A stretch of DNA of 55,478 nucleotides from an uncultured Spirochaetota bacterium (GTDB lineage: Bacteria > Spirochaetota > Spirochaetia > Treponematales > Treponemataceae): NCBI GenBank assembly GCA_944389415.1, contig CALXMF010000005.1:83798-139275 (forward strand), given 5' to 3'. Numbering within the stretch: position 1 is the stretch's first letter; every line of letters starts with the position of its first letter. Of this stretch, positions 1 to 7,945 are shown piece by piece. The notes under the pieces were generated by a model. That model saw only the letters and a list, made by a program, of their open reading frames with translations. It was not told the origin of the DNA and made no database searches. The position numbers and the translations under genes were made by a program.

Positions 1-92
1 ATATGCATGGTATTCTTACCCGTTCGCTTAAACCGCTTGGCATATTTATAGATGATTTTAAAAACACAACTACTGTACAGACGCAATCGTAA
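1..92 (+). CDS. possible 3' end of a gene entering from the left
   Basis: An open frame runs from the left edge to a TAA at 90-92 and ends in residues reading LKPLGIFIDDFKNTT. It has no stop before the edge and would overlap the 3' end of the convergent ComF gene by 23 bases, a style seen at other convergent pairs in this window. The stretch is too short to assign a family. The opposite strand is also open here and starts with an ATG at 39-41, so a minus-strand gene is an alternative. Confidence 0.3.
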   Translation, partial: MHGILTRSLKPLGIFIDDFKNTTTVQTQS

Positions 93-843
93 CCGCATAT
101 ATATGTAATATACCCAAAGCACGCAATTGTGTTGCACATGCTTCCAATGTTGCTCCAGTTGTCATAATATCATCAAGCAGAATCACTGATGAAGGAAGAG
201 GCTTCCGCAGACTTTTTGAATCAAAAACATACGTTCCGGCAAGACCTTTCAAACGTTCAGTACGAGATCGGTGTTTTTGTTCTACAGTCCGTACACATCG
301 AAGTAAATTCAGTACAGGTATGTTGTATCGTAAATGAAGAATTACCGCAATATCACGTACCTGATCCCAACCCCGCATTTGTATTTTACCTGGACGCGGA
401 GGGACTGGTACAATCGGCAGAACAATACCACCAGAACACAACTGTTCTGTACCAGATATCAAACGATACAATTCATCTGCAAATACTACACTTAAACGAC
501 GGTCTCCAGCTGTCTTCCATTCATATAGCAGTTCTCGATACCAGAATACATACGGAAAAAGAGAAAAAGCCTTTTCCACAAAACATAATACTGGACTGCG
601 GCGGCATTCCATGCACAGCTCATGTTCTGTAAGTAGTTCTCTGCCACATTTACAACAACGACCAGATAAAGGAATCACGGGATGCAGATTTTCATTGCGG
701 CATCTGTTACACACAGGTATCTTATATACAGGACAACCACAACGAAGACACGGCTGTGCACCAGCCACAAGCGAAGCCGCAAAACGCAGCCATCCAGTTA
801 GCCTAAAACAGCAGCGCCAGATAAACATACACACATAATGCAT
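70..843 (-). CDS. ComF-like phosphoribosyltransferase family protein
   Basis: This 257-residue protein has the layout of ComF/GntX proteins. An N-terminal double zinc ribbon contains CLRCGCP and CNRC, then CCKCGREL and CMECRR. A phosphoribosyltransferase-type domain follows, with the PRPP-loop motif VILLDDIMTTGAT near residue 225. ComF homologues are linked to DNA uptake in competent bacteria, but in many species their role is unknown, and no competence genes lie nearby. The ATG follows an AT-rich stretch with TATATA seven bases upstream and no Shine-Dalgarno sequence, so it may also be leaderless. It is transcribed divergently from the metallo-hydrolase gene at 909. Confidence 0.8.
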   Translation of the reverse strand: MHYVCMFIWRCCFRLTGWLRFAASLVAGAQPCLRCGCPVYKIPVCNRCRNENLHPVIPLSGRCCKCGRELLTEHELCMECRRSPVLCFVEKAFSLFPYVFWYRELLYEWKTAGDRRLSVVFADELYRLISGTEQLCSGGIVLPIVPVPPRPGKIQMRGWDQVRDIAVILHLRYNIPVLNLLRCVRTVEQKHRSRTERLKGLAGTYVFDSKSLRKPLPSSVILLDDIMTTGATLEACATQLRALGILHIYAVTIASVQ

Positions 844-908
844 ACTAGTATATATAATATATACTCATAAAAAATACTGTTTTTATAATAAAACATCTGA
901 ATGACAAA

Positions 909-1862
909 ATGTATCGCTTGTGTTATAAATCAAGCAACATGAATACACAGCTGTATCATAAACGTAAACTCTCTGAAAACGTATCTGTTTTTATCGGTAA
1001 AACAAATATCGGACTTATTCAAGATCAACAAAATCTATATCTTATAGATACAGGTACAGGACAACATTCTGGTATACAGATACTTAAAGAGATTAGACAA
1101 ACATATCATCAGCATTCTCAAATTAAAGCGATCATAAATACTCATTCACATGCAGACCACATTGGAGGCAATGCCTATCTAACACGTGAAACAGGCTGTG
1201 AAATATGGATGCCGGAAGGAGAACGGGGCCCAATGGAAAACAATAATCTGGAAACGATTATTGAATGGGGAGGATTTCCCCTGCCTGAAATGGTTGTTCC
1301 TATATTCACCCCACAACGTGCTAAAGTTTCCCGAGATCTATACCACAATGAAAGGATACAAATAGGAACATGTCTTCTTGAAACAATTCCTCTACCAGGA
1401 CATTTTCTTGATATGCTTGGATACATTTATACAGATACAGACGGGAAACGCATCGCATTTTTGGGTGACGGAATTTTTGGACGAGAATATATAAAAAAAT
1501 ATTGGATCCCGTATCTACTCAATGTAAGTGACTTTAAAGAATCTCTCAGGCGGATTGATCAAATACAAGCTGATTACTATGTTCCTAGCCATGGAGAGAT
1601 TTCAAGTGAAATATCAAGCAGAGTTGAACTGAATATGATTGCCGTTCTTGAAACAGAAATGGCTATTATCAATATCCTGAAAACTCCTCATACTGCTGAA
1701 GAACTGGTAAAAGAAATCGCTGACTTAAACAGCATGAGTATGAAAAGCGGTCAATTCGTTCTTATCAGCAGCACGATGCGTTCATACCTATCATCTTTAT
1801 ATCATGAAAAACGCATTACTTACACTATCTCTCAAAATCAAATGCTATGGAAAGCATTATAG
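909..1862 (+). CDS. MBL-fold metallo-hydrolase
   Basis: The 317-residue product carries the metallo-beta-lactamase signature THSHADHIGG near residue 77, plus downstream metal-ligand regions around PLPGHFLD and PSHGE. It should be a cytosolic, zinc-dependent hydrolase. The substrate cannot be deduced; glyoxalase II-like or RNase Z-like proteins share the fold. After the catalytic domain, about 80 residues look like a small helical (winged-helix-like) tail, as in LACTB2-type members. The start is uncertain: ATG 909 has no Shine-Dalgarno sequence and lies about 13 bases after the predicted start point of a TATAAT box at 884-889, while an in-frame ATG at 939 would remove ten residues. Its stop is four bases from the stop of convergent lepB. 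Confidence 0.75.
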   Translation: MYRLCYKSSNMNTQLYHKRKLSENVSVFIGKTNIGLIQDQQNLYLIDTGTGQHSGIQILKEIRQTYHQHSQIKAIINTHSHADHIGGNAYLTRETGCEIWMPEGERGPMENNNLETIIEWGGFPLPEMVVPIFTPQRAKVSRDLYHNERIQIGTCLLETIPLPGHFLDMLGYIYTDTDGKRIAFLGDGIFGREYIKKYWIPYLLNVSDFKESLRRIDQIQADYYVPSHGEISSEISSRVELNMIAVLETEMAIINILKTPHTAEELVKEIADLNSMSMKSGQFVLISSTMRSYLSSLYHEKRITYTISQNQMLWKAL

Positions 1863-1866
1863 ATAC

Positions 1867-3675
1867 TCAACGAGAACCAGTCACACCCGGAATACCAAAA
1901 CGACTGAATGGCCATATACGCAAAACCGCAGTACCTAAGATATCAGCAGCAGGAACTGACTGTGGAGCAATGTTTGATTGGTACAATACAGAATACCGGT
2001 CATATGGAGTCAATGGTACTACACGCATATCATAAGAATGACGCATATCAAGAGAATTAAAACGGTTATCGCCCATCATAAAGTATTCATTTGAAGGAAT
2101 ATACGTTGGTTGTCCAGAAGTGGTATTCGCTGGGAACACCGGCATATTCCGCCTATCCAGCAGAAACAGATAATCATATATCATAGAAGCCATTTGAGCT
2201 GCTTCCTGACGTTCTTTATCCTGAGACCAGAGAGTGGCAGAAATTCGAGCATTCATAAGTTCTGCATTACGTACAATCAGTGTACCAACGGCGAGTTTTA
2301 TCATAAGGTTCAATCTGAAATTCGCATCATCATAAAGATTTCCACCGACAAGATGCACTTCATCAGCAGCAGAAGGTTTATATGAATCAGAAAAACATTG
2401 TTCCGGTACAAAAGAAATCCAATCTGTCATATACGATTGAAACCAATTAATTCCCCCATCCGCAGAAAGCAACTTTAAAGTCATAGAATCAAGATGCGAA
2501 TACAGATTAAAAATAAACAAATCATTTCCACCAAACAACTCTGCTCCAGAAACATCTGCAGAAGATGAAGCCACAGCTGCAAATCGGTTCACCAGTGATT
2601 CAGCCTGTTCTTTTGCTTTACTATATACAAGACTATTACGCTCCTTCTCACATTGCAACATAGACTCATACATATTCTTTTGTAGAGGAACATCCTGCAC
2701 ATGCTGCAAAATATCCCCGGGAAGGCCGCCAACATTCCATTCTGCCCAACAAGAATCTGCCTCCACCGCATAAAACACAGGATTATCTTTTGTCCTTACA
2801 TACAAAACACCATCCTGCATCATAAGCTGTTCACCAGGCAGTCCTGTGATACGTTTAACAAGGGGATCTGCTTTTAGTTCCCCGTCATCAGTGGTATTTA
2901 AATTAATACCAGTGAATGTGAGCATATATACCATCTGAGATACAAAATTACGTACTTCCGACTGGCGATCGCGAGCATAATGCGGGTTCCGGAATACGAT
3001 AATATCGCCGCGATGATATTGTTTGATCCGGGGAATACCAACAGCAGCAAGAGGGAAATGAGGTCCCGAAGCTGTTTTAAACACAGCAACACGGTCACGT
3101 ACTAGGAATTCCGGTACCATTGACTCTGATGGAATCTCATATAGCTGTAGAATAAAAATATTTATCAATAGAACAGTAAAAGCAGCCTGAATAAAAGCAT
3201 CTATCCACTCAAATGCCTCAAACAGCACCCGAATACCTAACGGGCGTTGTTTTGAAGCTGCAATGACAGCAGCGCTATCCATATAACGCCCTTTCCATTC
3301 AGGAATCAATCGACTAACACGTTTTGGATTTAAAAAACAGCAAACAATAAAAGCAGAAACAGCGGCTATGATCCATAAAAGAACAGACATCACATCAAAT
3401 ACATATCCAGTACCAGTCTGTCCAGCTCTGCGCAGAACAAATACAATAAGATGCACAAAGGGCTGATATTGACAAAGCCTGCGAAAGACAGGTACACAGG
3501 AAAGTTTATCCCTGCATATAACTTTAAAATACCCAAAATAAACACATACACCACTGAATATAATCCCCAGCGGAAACGCAACCAGAGAAATATCAGCATG
3601 AAATGAAAGATTAGCGAAGCTGAAAACAATAGATGATGCAAGTGATATATACAGAAAAATGATAAACTTCTTCAT
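1867..3675 (-). CDS. lepB: signal peptidase I with large internal insertion
   Basis: This is a 602-residue membrane serine protease that removes signal peptides from exported proteins. The N-terminal third has several hydrophobic segments (about 1-50, 95-115 and 160-180). The catalytic serine sits in PSESMVP (Ser185) and the general-base lysine in VKRITGLPGE (Lys274). The C-terminal signature YFMMGDNRFNSLD is near residue 540. About 240 residues separate the Lys box from this last box, far more than in typical enzymes of 200-320 residues. Long SPase I proteins with such spacing are known in treponemes. The mRNA is predicted to be leaderless from an extended -10 element seven bases before the ATG. 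Confidence 0.9.
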   Translation of the reverse strand: MKKFIIFLYISLASSIVFSFANLSFHADISLVAFPLGIIFSGVCVYFGYFKVICRDKLSCVPVFRRLCQYQPFVHLIVFVLRRAGQTGTGYVFDVMSVLLWIIAAVSAFIVCCFLNPKRVSRLIPEWKGRYMDSAAVIAASKQRPLGIRVLFEAFEWIDAFIQAAFTVLLINIFILQLYEIPSESMVPEFLVRDRVAVFKTASGPHFPLAAVGIPRIKQYHRGDIIVFRNPHYARDRQSEVRNFVSQMVYMLTFTGINLNTTDDGELKADPLVKRITGLPGEQLMMQDGVLYVRTKDNPVFYAVEADSCWAEWNVGGLPGDILQHVQDVPLQKNMYESMLQCEKERNSLVYSKAKEQAESLVNRFAAVASSSADVSGAELFGGNDLFIFNLYSHLDSMTLKLLSADGGINWFQSYMTDWISFVPEQCFSDSYKPSAADEVHLVGGNLYDDANFRLNLMIKLAVGTLIVRNAELMNARISATLWSQDKERQEAAQMASMIYDYLFLLDRRNMPVFPANTTSGQPTYIPSNEYFMMGDNRFNSLDMRHSYDMRVVPLTPYDRYSVLYQSNIAPQSVPAADILGTAVLRIWPFSRFGIPGVTGSR

Positions 3676-3682
3676 GAAATAA

Positions 3683-3691
3683 AGTATAGCA
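3683..3691 (-). promoter_or_regulatory. extended -10 promoter of lepB, leaderless type
   Basis: On the minus strand the sequence reads TGC-TATACT, seven bases, then the lepB ATG. TGn-TATACT is an extended -10 element; no good -35 hexamer is visible. The expected start point falls on the ATG, and no Shine-Dalgarno sequence lies between. Confidence 0.6.
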
Positions 3692-3746
3692 AAAAAACAT
3701 GAAATAGACTAGAATTGACGAACATCAAAATACAAGGACAGCATCT

Positions 3747-4088
3747 ATGAAACTCATTTTAAACATAAACACAGGGCTTGATCTTGTTGAAAACGACAAA
3801 GAACTTTATAAAGATCTACTGGGAATTTATTTGTCGGATACGGTATTTGATCAAAATACCATCTGCAATTTAATAAATAGTGGTAAAACAGAAGCTGCTG
3901 CCAATTATATCCATAGAATAAAAGGGGCATCAGGGCAAATCGGAGCTGAACAGCTCTTTGAGACAGCATACATTGCAGAACGAATACTGCGAGGTAAAGA
4001 ACATGGCAATATAAGAGAGCTGATTCCGTTGATTGAACAAGAATTCGCAGCAACCAGAAAAGCCGTGCAGGAATATCTTAATTCATAA
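3747..4088 (+). CDS. stand-alone HPt domain protein
   Basis: The 113-residue protein is a single histidine phosphotransfer domain. The motif HRIKGASGQIGA near residue 57 has the phospho-accepting histidine followed by the K-G-x-[SA] pattern typical of HPt four-helix bundles. Such proteins pass phosphate between response-regulator receiver domains in phosphorelays. No kinase or receiver gene is adjacent, so the partners must be encoded elsewhere. An AAGGA Shine-Dalgarno sequence lies about eight bases before the ATG. The 3' end overlaps the convergent tatD-family gene by six bases. Confidence 0.8.
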   Translation: MKLILNINTGLDLVENDKELYKDLLGIYLSDTVFDQNTICNLINSGKTEAAANYIHRIKGASGQIGAEQLFETAYIAERILRGKEHGNIRELIPLIEQEFAATRKAVQEYLNS

Positions 4089-4826
4089 ACAGAATGCGCT
4101 GAAATAATTGGTAGATAGTGCGTCACAACATTCCGCGAGTGACAGTTTTTTCATTTCGGCGATTTTCATATAGACATATAAAATATCATCGGGCAGAGTT
4201 ATTTTCTCATCTTTTAAAGTCTGATAAGGAGCATCTGTCTCAGCAAGAAGCCAATCAATTTCTAATTCAGCGGCACATCTTACTGATTGACGACGTCCGT
4301 TAAGAAGCTGTTTGCCAAAAGAGAAAAAAGCTCGTATTCCCCGACGCCGCAAAGATTGTGCCTCAGCAGGAGTACCGGGAAATGAATGAAAAATCACCGC
4401 TGGCAGTTTTGCCAAATATTTACTATCTGCAAATATACGATCAAGCGCTTTTCGGCAATGTACCACAAGCGGAAGACCACGCTTAATAGCAAGAGCAAGC
4501 TGTGCACGCCAAACGAGAGATTGCGCTTGCTCTTTTTTACAATATTCCGGAGTAAAAAAATCAAATCCCGCTTCTCCGATACAATTGATTGCATGAGATT
4601 CGGTAAGCAATTCCAGATACGGCAATAAAGATAAATCTGGATTTTGTGGATGTATCCCAAATCCAATTAGGATATATCCTGGATACATATGCCGTAAATT
4701 CATACAGATATTGATATCAGACTCAGAATGACAACTTGCACATATAGGAGAATCACGAAAAGGTTGCCAAGACGAAAGCTGGGCAGGATGAAGATGAGCA
4801 TCACAAAATATCGGAATAGAAGCCAT
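4083..4826 (-). CDS. TatD family metal-dependent hydrolase
   Basis: This 247-residue protein is a TatD-type amidohydrolase-fold nuclease. The metal-binding DAHLHP lies at the N-terminus, followed by GIHPQNP, GEAGFDFF, PLVVHCRKA, FHSFPGT and ETDAPYQ, in the order expected for the TatD TIM barrel. Members act as 3'-5' DNases or on damaged or D-aminoacylated nucleic acids; the exact substrate is not evident. A TAGGAGT ribosome site precedes the ATG. Its stop (TGA) overlaps the stop of the convergent HPt gene in the shared sequence TCATAA. Confidence 0.88.
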   Translation of the reverse strand: MASIPIFCDAHLHPAQLSSWQPFRDSPICASCHSESDINICMNLRHMYPGYILIGFGIHPQNPDLSLLPYLELLTESHAINCIGEAGFDFFTPEYCKKEQAQSLVWRAQLALAIKRGLPLVVHCRKALDRIFADSKYLAKLPAVIFHSFPGTPAEAQSLRRRGIRAFFSFGKQLLNGRRQSVRCAAELEIDWLLAETDAPYQTLKDEKITLPDDILYVYMKIAEMKKLSLAECCDALSTNYFSAFCL

Positions 4827-4940
4827 AAAATACTCCTAATCACACAGTTGTTTTATCCGAAAATAAAAGCAGGTATATCATTTAAGGGAAATGTATATGA
4901 AATCCAATGGTTTATCAAGATAAAAAGTTAAGGAGTATCT

Positions 4941-5156
4941 ATGGATTTTTATGCAATGAAAAGTTTCAACGCATCTGACTATATGGCAATCGTAAAAGAA
5001 ATGGAAGATGGTTTTATCGTGCGCATTGTGCGCGACAGAGACGGATATGAAGAGGTTACTACTGACTTTATGACAAAACTTCTCTTTGAAAGCTGTCTAC
5101 GAACAGGATATATACGAAAAATTGATCAACCTGAAAAACTGGCTGCAAACTCTTAA
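4941..5156 (+). CDS. small conserved-looking protein of unknown function
   Basis: The gene encodes 71 residues and is preceded by a strong AAGGAG site seven bases before the ATG. The sequence is acidic and basic in turn, without membrane segments, and contains EMEDGFIVRIVRDRDGYEEV followed by a helical tail. It looks like a small folded alpha/beta protein, but I recognise no family. It runs convergent with miaA, and the two stop codons share the palindrome TTAA at 5153-5156, so both genes end in the same four bases. Confidence 0.7.
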   Translation: MDFYAMKSFNASDYMAIVKEMEDGFIVRIVRDRDGYEEVTTDFMTKLLFESCLRTGYIRKIDQPEKLAANS

Positions 5157-6136
5157 TCTTTTTTTAGCAGCAGTTCCGGAGCCAGTCTGTCAAGAACTGC
5201 AAGAGATTGCTCTCTTAAGCTCTGCTCTGTATGAGGACAAAGCCAGATAATTGTAACCCCCTTACGCTCCATTCCACGAAACCATGTTTCCTGTCGTTTC
5301 GCGAACTGTCCTATCGCACGGTTCAGCAGAAAAAACAATTCGTCTTCGGATGAGATTTTTCCTTGCAGATACTCAGCTATAAAACGGTATTCCAGTCCAA
5401 GCCGTTCTAGGCGCTCCCAGGCAGCTCCGTGTTCATGCAGATGCTGCACCTCAGCAATCAAGCCTTGTTTCATGCGTACTTTTAGCCGTGTTGCTATGCG
5501 GTTCCGTAATTCAGAACGAGGAAAAGTAATTCCCAAAATTACAGGATGTACCGCACGTGCTGCATTTGTTTTATTTTCTGCAGGCAAACTGACTGATAAT
5601 CGACGTCTTTTATATTCTGCAATCTCAATAGCACGTACCAGACGTGTACGTTCCAAAATATCAGTTGTGTTATGGAGTCCCCTTTTAAGTGAATGAAAAC
5701 GCTCCACCAACTTCTCCATCGACAATGTCGCAAGTTCTGCACGCAACTCTTCATCGATGGGTACTTCATCCATGTCATAACCGCGTATCACCGCATCAAG
5801 GTACATACCTGTTCCACCAACAATAATAGGCAGCTTACCACGAGATACAACATCAGTAAAAACACGATAAAAATCCTTTTGAAACTGAAATAGATTGTAT
5901 TCGGTATTTAAATCAACTATATCTATTAAATGATACGGCACACGATAAACAAAACCATTCTCAGACAGAACAAACTCATCAAGATCTTTACCAGAACCAA
6001 TATCAAGACCTCGGTATACTTGGCGACAATCCGCTGAAAGAACTTCCCCACCAAGTATGCGAGCTAACTGCACACCTAGCGTTGTTTTTCCACATGCTGT
6101 AGGGCCAAGAACCACAACAGAATCATATTGAATCAT
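5153..6136 (-). CDS. miaA: tRNA dimethylallyltransferase
   Basis: MiaA adds a dimethylallyl group to N6 of A37 in tRNAs that read UNN codons. The product has the P-loop GPTACGKTT near the N-terminus, the substrate motif LSADCRQVYRGLDIGSGK, VGGTGMYLDA, and a C-terminal QFAKRQETWFRG element contacting the tRNA. I place the start at the ATG at 6134-6136. It overlaps the stop of the upstream methyltransferase by one base (TGATG), suggesting translational coupling and giving 327 residues. An in-frame ATG at 6158-6160 would add eight residues that look non-native. Two RNA-modifying enzymes thus share one transcript. Confidence 0.92.
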   Translation of the reverse strand: MIQYDSVVVLGPTACGKTTLGVQLARILGGEVLSADCRQVYRGLDIGSGKDLDEFVLSENGFVYRVPYHLIDIVDLNTEYNLFQFQKDFYRVFTDVVSRGKLPIIVGGTGMYLDAVIRGYDMDEVPIDEELRAELATLSMEKLVERFHSLKRGLHNTTDILERTRLVRAIEIAEYKRRRLSVSLPAENKTNAARAVHPVILGITFPRSELRNRIATRLKVRMKQGLIAEVQHLHEHGAAWERLERLGLEYRFIAEYLQGKISSEDELFFLLNRAIGQFAKRQETWFRGMERKGVTIIWLCPHTEQSLREQSLAVLDRLAPELLLKKD

Positions 6137-7410
6137 CACAACACTCGCATGACAGCACATTTAAGATATTCGGAACGTTCATAACCTGAAAGGACCGGAT
6201 GGTCAGGCCCCGCACCTCGTTTTTCTAGAAACTGAATCCGGCGCTTTGCATCACCAGCAGCATTATTCAACATACCATAAAAATGTTCAGCATCAAAAAA
6301 ATGTGAACAGGAACAACTTATCAAAATCCCTCCTGACAAAAGAAGTTTCATCGCGCGTAGATTAATTTCTTTATATCCGCCATATGCACGGTCGGTATTT
6401 CTACTACTTTTAGTAAACGCCGGCGGATCAAGAATAATCATATCAAATCGTTCTCCTGCAGCTTCGTATGTACGTAACAATTCAAATACATCAGCACATA
6501 CAGCACTCATCAGTCTTCCAGCTTTATTCCGCTCAATGTTACGCTGAATCATCGCTACTGCTTCCTGAGAAATATCGGCAGCAATAACCTGTTTTGCTCC
6601 GCCGTGTACAGCGTGCAGTCCGAAACTCCCTGTATGAGAAAATGTATCAAGAACCCGTCTACCGGAAGCGAGTGATGTCGCAGTAGCGCGGTTGAATTTC
6701 TGATCAAGAAAATAGCCTGTCTTCTGACCGTGCGCAATATCAACTTCAAGATAAATACCATTTTCCTTTATCACGAGTAATTCATCTCTACTACCCCATA
6801 TCCAGCCAGAACGTTCCTCAAGACCTTCAAGGGAACGCACAGATACATCACTACGTTCATATATACCGTAAGGATGACATACATCACGAATCGCCTGAAT
6901 CAATTCTTCACGGAACACTTCACAAGACAGACTGAGAAATTGCACTACAATATATATTTGGCCCTGTTCATTACAGTAACGGTCGGCAATAAACCCTGGG
7001 ATTAAATCAGCCTCTGCAAATATAAGCCGATATGAATCACTTTTTGCAAAATACAAAAAACGAGCTGCATAGGCATCTTCAATCAACTTTCTAAAAAAAG
7101 CAGCTGCCCGTGGTGTATGAAGATCAGTAGACGAATCAAACAATGTATCAGCCTTAGAAGCACACAGCAACCTGATTGCAATTTTTGATTTCTTATTCAC
7201 AATACCTGTTCCAAGCAACATACCGCCTTTTGTATATACTTCTACGGCACTGCCATCAGGTACTGTACATTCAGAAAAGGACTTTTGTACCAAACCCTGC
7301 GAATCCGTATATTTTATAAAAGCAATCTCATTATCATACACCCACGGAAACCCGTGTCTGATTTCTTCTTCTTCATGCCTGTTCAAAAAAATTCGGGGAA
7401 ACATACTCAT
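6136..7410 (-). CDS. rlmI: class I SAM-dependent rRNA methyltransferase (RlmI-like)
   Basis: The 424-residue protein resembles the RlmI/RlmK-L family of 23S rRNA 5-methylcytosine methyltransferases. An N-terminal PUA-like RNA-binding domain (PRIFLNRHEEEEIRHGFPWV) and a linker region precede the Rossmann catalytic domain. That domain carries VLDTFSHTGSFGLHA as motif I, VCADVFELL, LDPPAFTKSS and ISCSCSHFFD with the catalytic Cys. The exact target base is inferred from the family only. The gene has a clear -35/-10 promoter ending six bases before the ATG and no Shine-Dalgarno sequence, so the mRNA should be leaderless. It heads an operon with miaA. Confidence 0.85.
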   Translation of the reverse strand: MSMFPRIFLNRHEEEEIRHGFPWVYDNEIAFIKYTDSQGLVQKSFSECTVPDGSAVEVYTKGGMLLGTGIVNKKSKIAIRLLCASKADTLFDSSTDLHTPRAAAFFRKLIEDAYAARFLYFAKSDSYRLIFAEADLIPGFIADRYCNEQGQIYIVVQFLSLSCEVFREELIQAIRDVCHPYGIYERSDVSVRSLEGLEERSGWIWGSRDELLVIKENGIYLEVDIAHGQKTGYFLDQKFNRATATSLASGRRVLDTFSHTGSFGLHAVHGGAKQVIAADISQEAVAMIQRNIERNKAGRLMSAVCADVFELLRTYEAAGERFDMIILDPPAFTKSSRNTDRAYGGYKEINLRAMKLLLSGGILISCSCSHFFDAEHFYGMLNNAAGDAKRRIQFLEKRGAGPDHPVLSGYERSEYLKCAVMRVL

Positions 7411-7416
7411 AGTTCA

Positions 7417-7445
7417 AGCATACGGGGATCGGGCAAAAAAATCAA
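7417..7445 (-). promoter_or_regulatory. sigma-70 type promoter of the rlmI-miaA operon, leaderless
   Basis: TTGATT (7440-7445), a 17-base spacer and TATGCT (7417-7422) are followed by six bases and then the ATG at 7410. The predicted start point coincides with the start codon. Confidence 0.7.
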
Positions 7446-7690
7446 CATATTCAACAAATTCCCACAAACCTATTCAAAGCAAATAAAACTATTATACATT
7501 TGTTTCACTACAATTGATCTATTATCCTGCATATTAAATCTACAGGTATAAATACTATAATAAAAGCTACTTCGGAAATAAATTTTGAATTAAATCTTAT
7601 TCAAAAAAATATCAATTATTAATTTTTATTTTATATTATAAATATAAGAAGTAAGTAAGCGATATAAAAACTATTATTAATTGAAACAAA

Positions 7691-7871
7691 GATGTTGAAG
7701 CAGGAAAAAAAGCGGGATTTGTTTTATTACTTATGAAAAAATAAAGATACTAGAAAATATATCACTGTTAATCTTGTTAGTTATGGTCCAAACGTAAGAT
7801 GGATACTTCCGAAAGGCAGTTTAGATAATCTTCCAACTGTTTTAGATACAAACACAATAGATAAATTTTAA
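7691..7871 (+). pseudogene. frameshifted remnant of an unrecognised gene
   Basis: Two short open frames abut at a run of six A residues (7736-7741). The first reads DVEAGKKAGFVLLLMKK and stops. The second, one frame over, reads DTRKYITVNLVSYGPNVR and continues to a TAA at 7869-7871. Joined by a one-base shift in the A run they give about 60 residues that look like a protein C-terminus. No start codon with a ribosome site is visible and I recognise no family. The region could also be non-coding by chance. Confidence 0.3.
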
Positions 7872-7933
7872 GATGAGAGACAGAACTCTATATACTGATC
7901 GTTAAAAGACTTACAATCGCCAGTATTCTAGGA

Positions 7934-7939
7934 TATAAT
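7934..7939 (+). promoter_or_regulatory. -10 box of pepF, leaderless type
   Basis: A consensus TATAAT is followed by six bases and the pepF ATG at 7946. The -35 region, TTACAA at 7911-7916 with a 17-base spacer, is weak. No Shine-Dalgarno sequence is present. Confidence 0.6.
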
Positions 7940-7945
7940 AAGTCT

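Larger units (their letters stand above)
7411..7945. other. AT-rich intergenic region between divergent rlmI-like gene and pepF
   Basis: This is one of the longest gene-free stretches. It is strongly AT-rich from about 7450 to 7700. It contains the two divergent leaderless promoters at its edges and a short frameshifted coding remnant (7691-7871) described separately. I see no tRNA, repeat array or terminator in it. Confidence 0.6.

Noticed and set aside
189-632. 147-codon open frame antisense to the ComF-like gene
   Set aside because: The ComF-like frame has clear zinc-ribbon and PRPP motifs; the opposite frame has none and no start signal.
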